This document shows, piece by piece, positions 1 through 7,801 of a stretch of 28,480 nt of DNA (within the stretch, counting starts at the first letter, position 1; every line of letters starts with the position of its first letter). Below the pieces are notes generated by a model, which was not told the origin of the DNA, did no database searches, and worked only from the letters and a program-made list of their open reading frames with translations. The DNA is from Prevotellaceae bacterium UBA2448 (GTDB lineage Bacteria; Bacteroidota; Bacteroidia; Bacteroidales; Bacteroidaceae): the NCBI GenBank assembly GCA_002342585.1, contig DDQG01000012.1, positions 1-28,480 of the forward strand, given 5' to 3'. The position numbers and the translations under genes are program-made.

Positions 1-153
1 GGACTTTTTTAATACTGACAAAAATTGCGTGCGTTTTTTTTGACAAAAAACCGCGTTTTTTCACTTTTTACGCTCAGGCAGCATAAAAACAGTAACAAAA
101 GAACAATAAAAAACTAAATTTCATCAAAGAGAGGTAATACAAGAAAATATTAT
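1..153. repeat. AT-rich downstream region with two tandem TGACAAAAA units
   Basis: No gene is visible here. Two imperfect direct copies of a unit starting TGACAAAAA and ending in a GCG-containing core plus a T run lie at about 16-40 and 41-61, 25 bases apart. The second copy also folds back on itself (AAAAAAC, CGC, GTTTTTT at 45-61), so it could act as a weak bidirectional terminator for the minus-strand esterase that ends at 154. The rest is A/T-rich filler. Confidence 0.4.
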
Positions 154-957
154 TTACTCTTCAAAACTATCGTTTTTTATATTGCGGTATGCGTGTTTGA
201 GGTCATCTTTGGTAATTTTTATACTTCGTTCCACAGGCCTTCCTGGGTCTTTTAGCGAATGGGAGAACAGCCAGTCGTAAGTTTGAGATATATAAAAATA
301 GCGGGAAGGAAGTTCATGCGACCCTCCTTTCAACCAGTCGTAACGAAGGCGTGCGTCGTTGTGTTGTTTTCTCATAGTTTCCACAATCACTTTAGACTCT
401 TTAATGTTTACAGCTTTGTCTGCTGTTCCATGAATAATCCATAATGGTAGTCTGCCCAATGGCTCATAATCTTTGATAGTTGTTCCTCCACAAAGAGCCA
501 TTGCCGCAGCAACTTTTTCTGGATATGCTGCAGAAAAGTCAAGTGTGCCATAACCTCCAAGACTCATACCAATGACATAAACGCGATCGTGGGCAAAAGC
601 ATAATTCTGTTTCATCCATTCGAGAATATCGTTTATTTTCATTGGGCACCAAGGACCGCCTGGATTGTGAGGAGCAATAACAATGGAATGTATCGTGAGT
701 CCGTATTTCATAGCATTTATTGGTCCATATTTTATAGCTCGGTTCAAACTACCGCCACATAAGCTTGCTCCATGTAGAAAGATTATAAGCGGAGTATGTT
801 CTTTCGTTTCTGGGTAGTCTTCTGGTAATTGAATCCAAAAACTATAACCTTTTGGATAGACATTGTGGTGAGACTTCAATTGTTCACCTCCTGCAAACAT
901 ATTGAGGGAACAAATCCACATCGCTATATATATATAAATAATGTGTAGTTTCTTCAT
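154..957 (-). CDS. Secreted alpha/beta-hydrolase esterase (PHB-depolymerase/feruloyl-esterase-like)
   Basis: This encodes a 267-residue alpha/beta-hydrolase, probably a secreted carboxylesterase acting on ester-linked carbohydrate or polyester material; the substrate is not evident. The nucleophile elbow is GMSLGG (Ser132). Asp180 in HGTADKAV and His214 in GGSHELPS complete a plausible triad, and FLHGAS is the oxyanion-hole region. The N-terminus (MKKLHIIYIYIAMWICSL) is a signal peptide, and no lipobox Cys follows it. The frame stays open to a TTG at 981, but a -7 box (TACCTTTG on the minus strand) covers 979-986, so transcription should begin after that TTG and the ATG at 957 is preferred. 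The gene is divergent from the pseudogene at 1082. The family is secure; the exact esterase class is not. Confidence 0.85.
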   Translation of the reverse strand: MKKLHIIYIYIAMWICSLNMFAGGEQLKSHHNVYPKGYSFWIQLPEDYPETKEHTPLIIFLHGASLCGGSLNRAIKYGPINAMKYGLTIHSIVIAPHNPGGPWCPMKINDILEWMKQNYAFAHDRVYVIGMSLGGYGTLDFSAAYPEKVAAAMALCGGTTIKDYEPLGRLPLWIIHGTADKAVNIKESKVIVETMRKQHNDARLRYDWLKGGSHELPSRYFYISQTYDWLFSHSLKDPGRPVERSIKITKDDLKHAYRNIKNDSFEE

Positions 958-978
958 CTTTTTTTGACGTTCTTGGTA

Positions 979-986
979 CAAAGGTA
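979..986 (-). promoter_or_regulatory. -7 promoter box of the esterase gene
   Basis: The minus strand reads TACCTTTG, a perfect TAnnTTTG Bacteroidota -7 box. It ends about 22 bases before the ATG at 957. No TTTG is seen at the expected -33 position (the minus strand has TACA there). Confidence 0.6.
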
Positions 987-1025
987 ACTTTTTTTATTAA
1001 AATGATGTACATTTTTTAAATATAT

Positions 1026-1033
1026 TACATTTG
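1026..1033 (+). promoter_or_regulatory. -7 promoter box of the 1082 pseudogene
   Basis: TACATTTG at 1026-1033 matches TAnnTTTG and would give a leader of about 45 bases before the ATG at 1082. The esterase promoter faces the other way, so this is a divergent promoter pair within about 55 bases. Confidence 0.6.
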
Positions 1034-1081
1034 CAGCCAATTACTAATTTACATAAATAACAACCTTATTTCTAATTGCGC

Positions 1082-1735
1082 ATGAAAAAAATTCTACACA
1101 ACACTATTAGTGTTTGCATTCGCTATGATGGCAAATGCACAAAGATTACCAAAATCCGTTTACACTCTGGATTTTGAAGAAGCAGAGTCCGTAGCAGATT
1201 TTGGAGGAATTCAGCACGGTGACGGCACATTAATTAAATCTGAGGATGAGCATTTTGGAACATACTATCAGAACAGCCCAAACTGGACAGCCTATACACT
1301 TCAGACAAACTTTTTGGAAGTTCCTACTAATGTACTAACAAAAGTATTAGCAAAAGACACTAAATCTATATCTATTGGTTTTGGGGTGAATGCTACTACT
1401 GGATGTGGAATGCATACGATATGATTTAAAATCGTGGGTTGTACGCAGGTAATGAAGTTGTCTTCGTAATTTCAGAAGAAAAGAGTGACATAACAAATGG
1501 TGCTAGCAAAGTCACTACTATTCCTAACGACTGGGCTATCATCGACAACTTCCAACTCTTCTACATGGGTCAAGATATTCCAGATGCTATCGAAGACATC
1601 ACTGAGAGTACAGTAGAGAATTCTGTTCCTGTAGCATATTACACAATCAGTGGAGCTCAGGTAGCAAATCCACAAGCAGGAATATATATTGTTAAGTACG
1701 CAAATGGCAAAGTTGCTAAAAAGTACATCAAGTAA
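1082..1735 (+). pseudogene. Frameshifted secreted protein with C-terminal Gly-Ile-Tyr-Ile sorting-like motif
   Basis: The ATG at 1082 starts MKKILHNTISV and then runs out of frame because of a seven-A tract at 1085-1091. With six A residues the reading becomes MKKFYTTLLVFAFAMMANAQ, a textbook signal peptide continuous with the open frame from 1110. That frame stops at 1424, and the remainder continues in another frame from about 1436 (GLYAGNEVVFVIS) to 1735, so at least one more indel lies around 1420-1438. The C-terminus (YYTISGAQVANPQAGIYIVK...) resembles the short C-terminal domain common on secreted Prevotella proteins. The rebuilt protein would be about 215 residues. Function is unknown. 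Sequencing error in homopolymers cannot be excluded, but two lesions favour a decayed gene. It has its own promoter and terminator. Confidence 0.7.
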
Positions 1736-1756
1736 AAAAAATTACAAAATACTGAT

Positions 1757-1803
1757 AAAAAAAACGAGGGCAGGCGAACACTCACCTACCCTTGTTTTTT
1801 TTC
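1757..1803 (+). terminator. Rho-independent terminator after the pseudogene
   Basis: A long imperfect stem (ACGAGGGCAGGCGA paired with TCACCTACCCTTGT, two mismatches and one wobble) is flanked by an A run and followed by eight T. Confidence 0.85.
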
Positions 1804-1887
1804 ATAACTATAAAAATTATGTTTCTTAACTATAAAAAAATATTTTCTTAACTATGCAACAAAAAATAGCAAACTAAGCGTTTCAAA

Positions 1888-1920
1888 TTTGTAAGTATAG
1901 AAAAAAAATTATTACCTTCG
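1888..1920 (+). promoter_or_regulatory. Promoter of engB-asmA operon
   Basis: TTTG at 1888-1891 and TACCTTCG at 1913-1920 are separated by 21 bases, fitting the Bacteroidota -33/-7 pattern. The start codon follows 23 bases later. Confidence 0.7.
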
Positions 1921-1943
1921 TGCTGTAATGTAAAAACAAGATT

Positions 1944-2546
1944 ATGAATATCATCTCAGCAGAGTATAAAAGTTCGAGTCCAAGAGCAGATATGTGTCCA
2001 CAGACGGATAAGCCAGAATATGCATTCATTGGCAGGAGTAATGTGGGCAAATCTTCACTCATCAACATGCTGACAGGTCGCACCAAACTTGCAAAGACCT
2101 CCCAGACTCCAGGTAAGACAATGCTGATAAACCACTTTCTTATAAATGGCGAATGGTATTTGGTGGATTTGCCTGGTTACGGATTTGCACAAAGAGGTAA
2201 ACGCGAGATGGACAAGCTGAAAAATCTGATAGAGCACTATGTACTGGATCGCACGCAGATGACTCTGCTTTTTGTCCTTATTGACATCAGACACGAACCG
2301 CAACAGAAAGATTTGGATTTTTTACAATTCTGTGGCGAGAACGGAATTCCAATTGCACTTGTTTTTACAAAAGCCGACAAACTGACCAAAGTGAAAGCTG
2401 GAGCAAATGTAGAAAGTTACTTGAAAGTGTTGAAAGAACAGTGGGAAGAATTGCCACCTTATTTTGTAACGAGTAGCGAACGAGGCACAGGGCGTGAGGA
2501 TTTGCTTGCATACATAGAATCAATTAACAAAGAGCTAGAAAAATGA
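1944..2546 (+). CDS. engB: Ribosome biogenesis GTP-binding protein EngB/YsxC
   Basis: This is a 200-residue TRAFAC-class GTPase required in other bacteria for late assembly of the large ribosomal subunit. G1 is GRSNVGKS at residues 30-37, followed by the TSQTPGKT switch I region, G3 DLPGYG, G4 TKAD and a terminal SS G5 element. The order and spacing match the YihA/YsxC/EngB family, and the length is usual. The ATG at 1944 lies 23 bases after a -7 box. Its TGA overlaps the ATG of the next gene (ATGA), indicating translational coupling with the AsmA-like protein. Nothing unusual is seen in the protein. Confidence 0.96.
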   Translation: MNIISAEYKSSSPRADMCPQTDKPEYAFIGRSNVGKSSLINMLTGRTKLAKTSQTPGKTMLINHFLINGEWYLVDLPGYGFAQRGKREMDKLKNLIEHYVLDRTQMTLLFVLIDIRHEPQQKDLDFLQFCGENGIPIALVFTKADKLTKVKAGANVESYLKVLKEQWEELPPYFVTSSERGTGREDLLAYIESINKELEK

Positions 2547-4678
2547 AAAAGGCACTTTTGATAGCACTGAAAACTGTGGGGTGTTTGGTAATTGTAATAG
2601 TTGCATTAGCAGCCGTTGCATTCTTTATTGTCAACTCTTCATCTATTCAGAACAAAGTTCAACGCAAAACTACAGCTATTTTGGCTCAAAAATTGGGGAC
2701 AAAGGTGGAGATTGACAGCGTAAGCATCGACCTATGGAAAGGAGGAATAAGCCTATACCGACTTGAGCTGTGGGATCAGAAAGATGTGAAGATGCTTAAT
2801 GTTGACACATTACAGGTCTCGCTTGGTTTATGGGCTTTGGCACAGAAAAACATAGAAATAAAAAAAGCTACACTTGCAGGATGTAAGGCTGTGCTCTATA
2901 AGCTATTACCCGACACGGTTGCAAACTATCAATTCATTATAGACAGCCTGAAACGTAAGCCAACAACAGACACGACAGTAAAACAAAAGAAAAAGAAGAA
3001 TAAATTCTCACTTGACATAGGCAAGGTAACTTTGCGCCGTATAGAACTGAGCTATGAAACAAGCAAAACCAGAATTCCTCTGATATTAAGGAGCAAACGC
3101 ATGAAGCCTATTTTGGCGGCACAAAGAAAAAAAGGCAAGTTTGTCGAACCTGAAGAGGAAAAGCGTTGGCTGATGCAGAAAGTCAGTTTAGGGGAATTTG
3201 TTTACGAAAAAGCCCGATTCGGCAGACATAAAAAAGGTGTGGTTACAGTAAGAAATCTGAACTACAGGAACGACAACGGACTGCCGCGCAAGAACACAGG
3301 CAGGAAGAATCGTGGATGGTTTGACTCCAAGCACATGGATATCACCATGAATATTGATGCCAAGGTGAACTATCTGGAGCCAGACAGTATGAACTTTTCT
3401 ATAGTCAACATAACGGCTAAAGACTCTGTGACAGGCTTTGATTTTAGTAATCTGCATTTCAACGCGAGCTTAAAGAAAGGCATTGCAAAAGTGACAGATT
3501 TTCATGTAACCCAGCAACAGAATACAACACTGGAATTTGACAGTGCAACATTCATATTGCCAAGCAAAAAGATTGGTCGCAAACTGCAATACTGGTCGTC
3601 TGAGATAAAAGGAAAAACATTGCTGAAAAATATATCACGTCCATTCGCACCAATGCTGAAGGGATTTGAATTGCCTTTGGAACTGAGGGTACAAGTAGAA
3701 GGAACCGACACTACCATGATGTTCAACAACATTTATGTGTACAGTCCAGACAGTCTAATTCAAGTATATGCTTATGGCGACATACAGGACATGAAAAACA
3801 AATATGACCTGGTAGTACATTTCAAAGTGACGAAGATGATAGCAAGGGGGGCAATAAAGCATCGAGTCATAAATCAGTTCTCCGTTAAGAAGTACATGAT
3901 GTCACAGGTGAACAAGCTTGGTAATATCAGATACAATGGTAACATATATGTACTGTGGAAAAAAGTGGCATTTGATGGAGTTCTTGGCACAGCTTTAGGC
4001 GGTTTGAATTTCGACTTTTACATAGACGGGAATGACAAATATCTTGTGGGAAGAGTTTCGAGCAAAACACTCAACCTTGCCAAACTGACCGACATGAAGA
4101 ATCTTGGCAACCTCAACTGTAGTGCTTCATTCAAGTTTGATATCTCAAAACCACGAACAGCCCTGATGAGAAAGAAGATTGGTGGCAAATTGCCTATGGG
4201 TCGCGTTGACGCAGTAGTGAATGAGACTTACTTCAAGAAAATCAAACTTTCAAACATTTATGCAACTATTGAAAGTAATGGAGCCATTGCAGAGGGTAAT
4301 GTTGTGATGAAAGGTAAACGAATGGATGGATTATGTAAATTCTCGTTTACTAATACAGACTCTATCTCAAAAATGAAGATCAGACCTGGAGTCCGATTCC
4401 ACAAGATGTCGGATGAAGACAAAGCTGCACGAGACAAAGAAAAGGCAAAGAAAGCCGCAGCAAAAGAAAAAGCTGCACAGGAGAAAGCTGCTGCAAAAGA
4501 AAAGGCTGCAAAAGAAAAAGCTATAGCAAAGGAGAAGGCAGCACAAGAGAAAGCAGCAGCTAAAGCAGCTAAGAAAGCAGAGAAAGAACGGAAGAAAGCA
4601 GAGAAAGCAGCAGCAAAAGAAAGAGCAGCACAAGAAAAAGCTGCAAAAGTTCAAACAGGAACAACATCTTCTGAATAG
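2543..4678 (+). CDS. AsmA-like envelope protein with Lys/Ala-rich C-terminal tail
   Basis: This 711-residue protein has one N-terminal membrane segment (about residues 8-31) and then a long beta-rich region. The start of that region (QRKTTAILAQKLGTKVEIDSV) is the AsmA-type amphipathic N-terminal domain. AsmA-family proteins are thought to bridge the envelope and help move lipids to, or regulate, the outer membrane; the family assignment here rests on architecture. From about residue 624 to 705 the protein becomes a near-pure repeat of Ala, Lys and Glu (AAKEKAAQEK type), predicted as a long charged helix like the TolA stalk. It shares four bases with engB, so both come from the 1888 promoter, and a terminator follows at 4708. 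The tail DNA is itself repetitive and could vary in length between strains. Confidence 0.8.
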   Translation: MKKALLIALKTVGCLVIVIVALAAVAFFIVNSSSIQNKVQRKTTAILAQKLGTKVEIDSVSIDLWKGGISLYRLELWDQKDVKMLNVDTLQVSLGLWALAQKNIEIKKATLAGCKAVLYKLLPDTVANYQFIIDSLKRKPTTDTTVKQKKKKNKFSLDIGKVTLRRIELSYETSKTRIPLILRSKRMKPILAAQRKKGKFVEPEEEKRWLMQKVSLGEFVYEKARFGRHKKGVVTVRNLNYRNDNGLPRKNTGRKNRGWFDSKHMDITMNIDAKVNYLEPDSMNFSIVNITAKDSVTGFDFSNLHFNASLKKGIAKVTDFHVTQQQNTTLEFDSATFILPSKKIGRKLQYWSSEIKGKTLLKNISRPFAPMLKGFELPLELRVQVEGTDTTMMFNNIYVYSPDSLIQVYAYGDIQDMKNKYDLVVHFKVTKMIARGAIKHRVINQFSVKKYMMSQVNKLGNIRYNGNIYVLWKKVAFDGVLGTALGGLNFDFYIDGNDKYLVGRVSSKTLNLAKLTDMKNLGNLNCSASFKFDISKPRTALMRKKIGGKLPMGRVDAVVNETYFKKIKLSNIYATIESNGAIAEGNVVMKGKRMDGLCKFSFTNTDSISKMKIRPGVRFHKMSDEDKAARDKEKAKKAAAKEKAAQEKAAAKEKAAKEKAIAKEKAAQEKAAAKAAKKAEKERKKAEKAAAKERAAQEKAAKVQTGTTSSE
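4413..4660 (+). repeat. Coding repeat: Ala-Lys-Glu tail of the AsmA-like protein
   Basis: Degenerate repeats of roughly 15-18 bases encode the AAKEKA / AAQEKA pattern. The DNA is strongly purine-biased on the plus strand. Confidence 0.7.
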
Positions 4679-4707
4679 TCAACAAAAAGAGCATAAATTA
4701 AGCATAG

Positions 4708-4766
4708 AAGCGAAAAATGAGAAGTTTTTTGAATTAAGCATAAAATTTTTCATTTTTCGTTTTTTT
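4708..4766 (+). terminator. Terminator after the AsmA-like gene
   Basis: AAGCGAAAAATGA at 4708-4720 pairs with TCATTTTTCGTTT at 4750-4762 across a loop of about 29 bases and runs into a T tract. A direct repeat ATTAAGCATA occurs at 4697 and 4733, partly inside the loop. Confidence 0.65.
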
Positions 4767-4784
4767 ATTTTCAATTATAGTTCG

Positions 4785-4792
4785 TATCTTCG
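4785..4792 (+). promoter_or_regulatory. -7 promoter box of rho
   Basis: TATCTTCG at 4785-4792 fits the TAnnTTYG form. It leaves a leader of about 150 bases before the rho ATG, long compared with other genes here. Confidence 0.6.
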
Positions 4793-4796
4793 CAGC

Positions 4797-4946
4797 GTTT
4801 TAGGAATATATAGTGATTTTACTAAAACACTCTGATTCTTTAATCAGATTGCTAAAATCCATTATACACATTATATTTATTATATAGAAGCAAAAGCATG
4901 ACCCACTTTTATGTGGTCATACTGAACGATATATACAATAGTTTTT
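4797..4946 (+). promoter_or_regulatory. Structured rho leader with two hairpins and an overlapping upstream ORF
   Basis: A perfect seven-pair hairpin (TCTGATT, CTTT, AATCAGA) lies at 4831-4848. A second hairpin with one bulge lies at 4898-4920 (ATGACC...GGTCAT). The second one contains the ATG of a 29-codon frame, 4898-4987, that overlaps the rho start by about 40 bases in another frame. The layout is compatible with leader control of rho, which is known to be autoregulated in other bacteria, but no specific mechanism can be read from the sequence. Confidence 0.4.
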
Positions 4947-6896
4947 ATGTACAATTTAGAACAGCTCGCAACCAAAGAGTTGAGTGAACTCCAGGCTATA
5001 GCAACAGAACTGGGGGTAGAAAATGCAGATAAATTAGAGAAGAACGACCTGATGTTTCGCATCATCGACGAGCAAGCCGATGCTGCTGCTACCGGTGCAA
5101 ACACAGAGAAAGCAACAAGAAAACGCACGAGAGTAAGTGTGAAGAATGTTGACAGGGTTTATTCCGCATCACAAAACAAAACAACTAAGATTGACAAAAA
5201 GATGCAAGTAGCTCTGAACGACACCTTGTTCGGCAGTCTGTCGCAAGAAGAGAAAAACATGCTTACACCTTCAGACGAACAGCAGACAGATGTTCCTGCA
5301 ACAGAGAGTGCTCCTCAGACAGAGGAAGCTCCAAAGAAAAGAGGTAGAAAGAAGAAGGAAGAGGCAGAGGTTCCACAGACTGAAGTACAGGCAGAAACTG
5401 AACAACCAACTGAAGCCCAGCCTATAGAGAGTGCTCCTCAGACAGATGAAGTTCCAAAGAAAAGAGGTAGAAAGAAGAAAGAAGAGGTAGAAGTTCCACA
5501 GGCTGAAGCACAGGCAGAAACAGAACAGCAGACAGAACAGGTTATTGAAGAGCCAGAACTACAATTTGACGAGAGTTCAGATTTTATCATTCTTCAGGAC
5601 ATCCCAGCAGCTGAGGACTATGTAGAACCAGACCTTATGGATGTATTCCATTCAAAGCGCCAAAACGAAATGGAACTTGAGATGGAAGATATTGAGGATG
5701 ACTTCTACGACGAGGCTCCATTAGAGTCTAATGAAATAGACGTAAAAACATCTATGAAAAAACAAGCCGAACAATACGACTTCAGCAACATAATTAAAGT
5801 CTCGGGTGTTCTTGAGGTAATCGAAAATTACGGATTCCTTCGTAGTAGCGATTATAACTATCTGCCATCCCCAGACGATGTGTATGTGAATATGCAACAG
5901 ATACGTCATTGGGGACTGAAGATGGGTGATGTTGTAGAAGGACACGTGCGTCCACCACATGAAGGAGAGAAATTCTTCCCATTGGTAGATATTGTAAAGA
6001 TAAACGGATGTACACCAGAGCAAGTACGCAATCGCATTGCATTTGAATATCTCACACCACTCTTCCCAGATGAGAAATTCAAACTCTGTTCAGGTGCTGG
6101 CGACAGTAAGTCTTCACGCATTGTAGATTTATTCTCACCTATTGGAAAGGGGCAGCGTGCACTCATCGTAGCACAGCCAAAAACAGGTAAGACACTCTTG
6201 ATGAAGGATATTGCAAACAGTATTGCAGCCAATCACCCAGAGGCTTATCTGATGATGCTTCTTATCGACGAGCGTCCTGAGGAAGTAACCGATATGGCAA
6301 GAACAGTAAAAGCAGAAGTAATAGCTTCCACATTCGATGCCCCAGCGGAAAACCACGTAAAGATTGCCGGTATAGTACTGGAAAAGGCAAAGAGAATGGT
6401 AGAATGCGGTCACGATGTAGTAATATTCCTCGACTCCATAACACGTTTGGCACGTGCCTACAACACTGTGAGTCCTGCCAGTGGTAAGGTACTCTCTGGA
6501 GGTGTGGATGCAAATGCACTCCACAAACCAAAACGTTTCTTCGGTGCTGCACGAAACATTGAAGGCGGAGGTTCGCTGACAATCATTGCCACAGCTCTTA
6601 TCGACACAGGTAGCAAGATGGACGAAGTAATCTTCGAAGAGTTCAAGGGTACTGGTAACATGGAACTGCAGTTGGATCGCAACCTCGCCAACAAGCGTGT
6701 ATTCCCAGCTGTCAACCTTGTTGCTTCATCTACTCGTCGCGACGATTTGTTGCAAGACCAGCGCACACTGAATCGCATGTGGGTACTTCGCAAGCACATT
6801 GCCGACATGAACCCACTGGAGGCAATGGACACAGTGATGAACTACATAGAAAAAACAAAGAACAACGAAGAGTTCCTCATTTCTATGAACGGATAA
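4947..6896 (+). CDS. rho: Transcription termination factor Rho with long disordered insert
   Basis: This 649-residue hexameric RNA helicase/translocase terminates transcription. The order is: an N-terminal Rho_N helical domain (residues 1-45); a long low-complexity region (about 46-275) rich in Glu, Gln, Pro and basic KKRGRKKKEE clusters; the cold-shock-like RNA-binding domain (about 280-350); and the ATPase core. Walker A is AQPKTGKT with Lys415. Walker B is VVIFLDS with Asp496. The Q/R-loop stretch is intact (ALIDTGSKMDEVIFEEFKGTGN). The insert makes it about 230 residues longer than E. coli Rho (419). Such an insert is known in Bacteroides thetaiotaomicron, where it drives phase separation. 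It is transcribed alone, between a long leader and a terminator shared with the convergent lipoprotein gene. Confidence 0.97.
   Translation: MYNLEQLATKELSELQAIATELGVENADKLEKNDLMFRIIDEQADAAATGANTEKATRKRTRVSVKNVDRVYSASQNKTTKIDKKMQVALNDTLFGSLSQEEKNMLTPSDEQQTDVPATESAPQTEEAPKKRGRKKKEEAEVPQTEVQAETEQPTEAQPIESAPQTDEVPKKRGRKKKEEVEVPQAEAQAETEQQTEQVIEEPELQFDESSDFIILQDIPAAEDYVEPDLMDVFHSKRQNEMELEMEDIEDDFYDEAPLESNEIDVKTSMKKQAEQYDFSNIIKVSGVLEVIENYGFLRSSDYNYLPSPDDVYVNMQQIRHWGLKMGDVVEGHVRPPHEGEKFFPLVDIVKINGCTPEQVRNRIAFEYLTPLFPDEKFKLCSGAGDSKSSRIVDLFSPIGKGQRALIVAQPKTGKTLLMKDIANSIAANHPEAYLMMLLIDERPEEVTDMARTVKAEVIASTFDAPAENHVKIAGIVLEKAKRMVECGHDVVIFLDSITRLARAYNTVSPASGKVLSGGVDANALHKPKRFFGAARNIEGGGSLTIIATALIDTGSKMDEVIFEEFKGTGNMELQLDRNLANKRVFPAVNLVASSTRRDDLLQDQRTLNRMWVLRKHIADMNPLEAMDTVMNYIEKTKNNEEFLISMNG
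5304..5527 (+). repeat. 123-base direct repeat inside rho
   Basis: Two copies, 5304-5404 and 5427-5527, of a segment encoding ESAPQT(E/D)E(A/V)PKKRGRKKKEE and the following acidic-Gln stretch. The period is 123 bases (41 codons). Similarity is high at the DNA level, so expansion or contraction would keep the frame. Confidence 0.85.
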
Positions 6897-6925
6897 TCGA
6901 AGTAATTAAAAATTTCAGAACAATC

Positions 6926-6944
6926 AGAGTAATCGAATTACTCT
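6926..6944. repeat. Perfect short inverted repeat after rho
   Basis: AGAGTAAT and ATTACTCT are separated by CGA. It lies just upstream of the main terminator and may help protect or process the rho transcript's 3' end. Confidence 0.5.
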
Positions 6945-6951
6945 ATAAACA

Positions 6952-6988
6952 AAAAGAAAGTCACTTCAAAATCGAGTGGCTTTCTTTT
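6952..6988. terminator. Bidirectional terminator between rho and the lipoprotein gene
   Basis: AAAGAAAGTCACT pairs with AGTGGCTTTCTTT (one wobble), with A and T runs on the two sides. It serves rho on the plus strand and overlaps the last codons of the convergent minus-strand gene. Confidence 0.85.
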
Positions 6989-7682
6989 ATTTTCCATCAC
7001 AGAGTTTCATATACTTCTGCACATGAGGGTTAGCTTGAAAATCCTTTGGAGCCCTACTGTAGATTTCGTCAATCTGAGGAGTTGTATTCGGATATCCAAA
7101 GCGTTGATAAGTTTCGTTGCATAGTTCCATAAACCAACTAACACCGAGCACATTGTCAAAATTGGAAATGATGAAATTTGTTTCCAGTTTATCCATTGCC
7201 ATGCGTACATCTGCCTCAGCCTCACCCAAGGTATGCAGGATGTAATCATGATCGTATCCCTCAAGAATCATTTGACTCTCTCGACGCGGCAGGTCGGTAA
7301 GAATCATGATGAGCGAATCGCGCGAAGCCAGGAATTTATAAAGTACCTCATTAAGTTCTGTTCCCTCCACCTTTACGGTCTGGTTCTCCGACGACACACG
7401 AATCTCTCCACTCTCCAACACGAGAGGCAGATGGAAATCACCCATGTCAAGTGTGACACACATAACAGAATCGAGCGGACCGGACATTGTAAACTGTCCG
7501 TGAATGATTTCACAGGAATCTAATGAAGAATCCTTGCCATCAATCAGATTACTGAGGTATACCATTTTCCCATCGAAAACTGAATGCATAGAAGTTCCAA
7601 CAATAGTATATTTGTCAGAACAAGAAGAAAGCAACAAAAGCGTTGCTACTACATTCAATAGGGATAGTAAGTATTTTTTCAC
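6987..7682 (-). CDS. DUF4369-domain lipoprotein
   Basis: The product is a lipoprotein of 231 residues if the GTG at 7682 is used. Its N-terminus reads VKKYLLSLLNVVATLLLLSSC with the lipobox Cys at residue 21. The following YTIVGTSMHSVFDGKMVYLSN...DSSLDSCEIIHGQFTMSG pattern is the DUF4369 beta domain, common in Bacteroidota lipoproteins that often carry a C-terminal thioredoxin domain; none is present here. The function of the family is not known. An in-frame ATG exists at 7700, but it lies between the -33 and -7 boxes of a perfect promoter, so that promoter cannot express it. The GTG start is almost at the predicted transcription start, implying a nearly leaderless mRNA. The C-terminal half is helical with no recognised motif. 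Confidence 0.75.
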   Translation of the reverse strand: MKKYLLSLLNVVATLLLLSSCSDKYTIVGTSMHSVFDGKMVYLSNLIDGKDSSLDSCEIIHGQFTMSGPLDSVMCVTLDMGDFHLPLVLESGEIRVSSENQTVKVEGTELNEVLYKFLASRDSLIMILTDLPRRESQMILEGYDHDYILHTLGEAEADVRMAMDKLETNFIISNFDNVLGVSWFMELCNETYQRFGYPNTTPQIDEIYSRAPKDFQANPHVQKYMKLCDGK

Positions 7683-7686
7683 ATCA

Positions 7687-7717
7687 CAAAGGTATTGCAT
7701 AGATAAAACGTGACAAA
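7687..7717 (-). promoter_or_regulatory. Consensus promoter of the DUF4369 lipoprotein gene
   Basis: On the minus strand, TTTG (7717-7714), 19 bases, then TACCTTTG (7694-7687) is an exact match to the Bacteroides consensus spacing. Predicted transcription start is about 7680-7684, which decides the start codon in favour of the GTG at 7682. Confidence 0.8.
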
Positions 7718-7781
7718 GGATTTTAGATTTTGTTAAACGATTTTACCACTTAATCATCAAATATTAACAATTAAAATCCAT

Positions 7782-7796
7782 AATAGCAGTGCTATT
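7782..7796. promoter_or_regulatory. Palindrome overlapping the macroglobulin promoter
   Basis: AATAGCA-G-TGCTATT is a perfect 7+7 inverted repeat. It ends five bases before the -7 box, inside the promoter spacer, a position expected for a repressor operator. No regulator is identifiable. Confidence 0.4.
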
Positions 7797-7801
7797 TGCC
7801 G

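Noticed and set aside
958..981. TTG start extending the esterase by eight residues
   Set aside because: It coincides with the -7 promoter box, and the extension would put charged residues ahead of a complete signal peptide.
4367..4654. Antisense Cys/Phe-rich frame over the AsmA-like tail
   Set aside because: It is an artefact of the purine-rich Ala-Lys-Glu repeat read backwards.
7683..7700. ATG start for the DUF4369 lipoprotein
   Set aside because: It lies between the -33 and -7 boxes of a consensus promoter and spoils the N-terminal basic region of the signal peptide.
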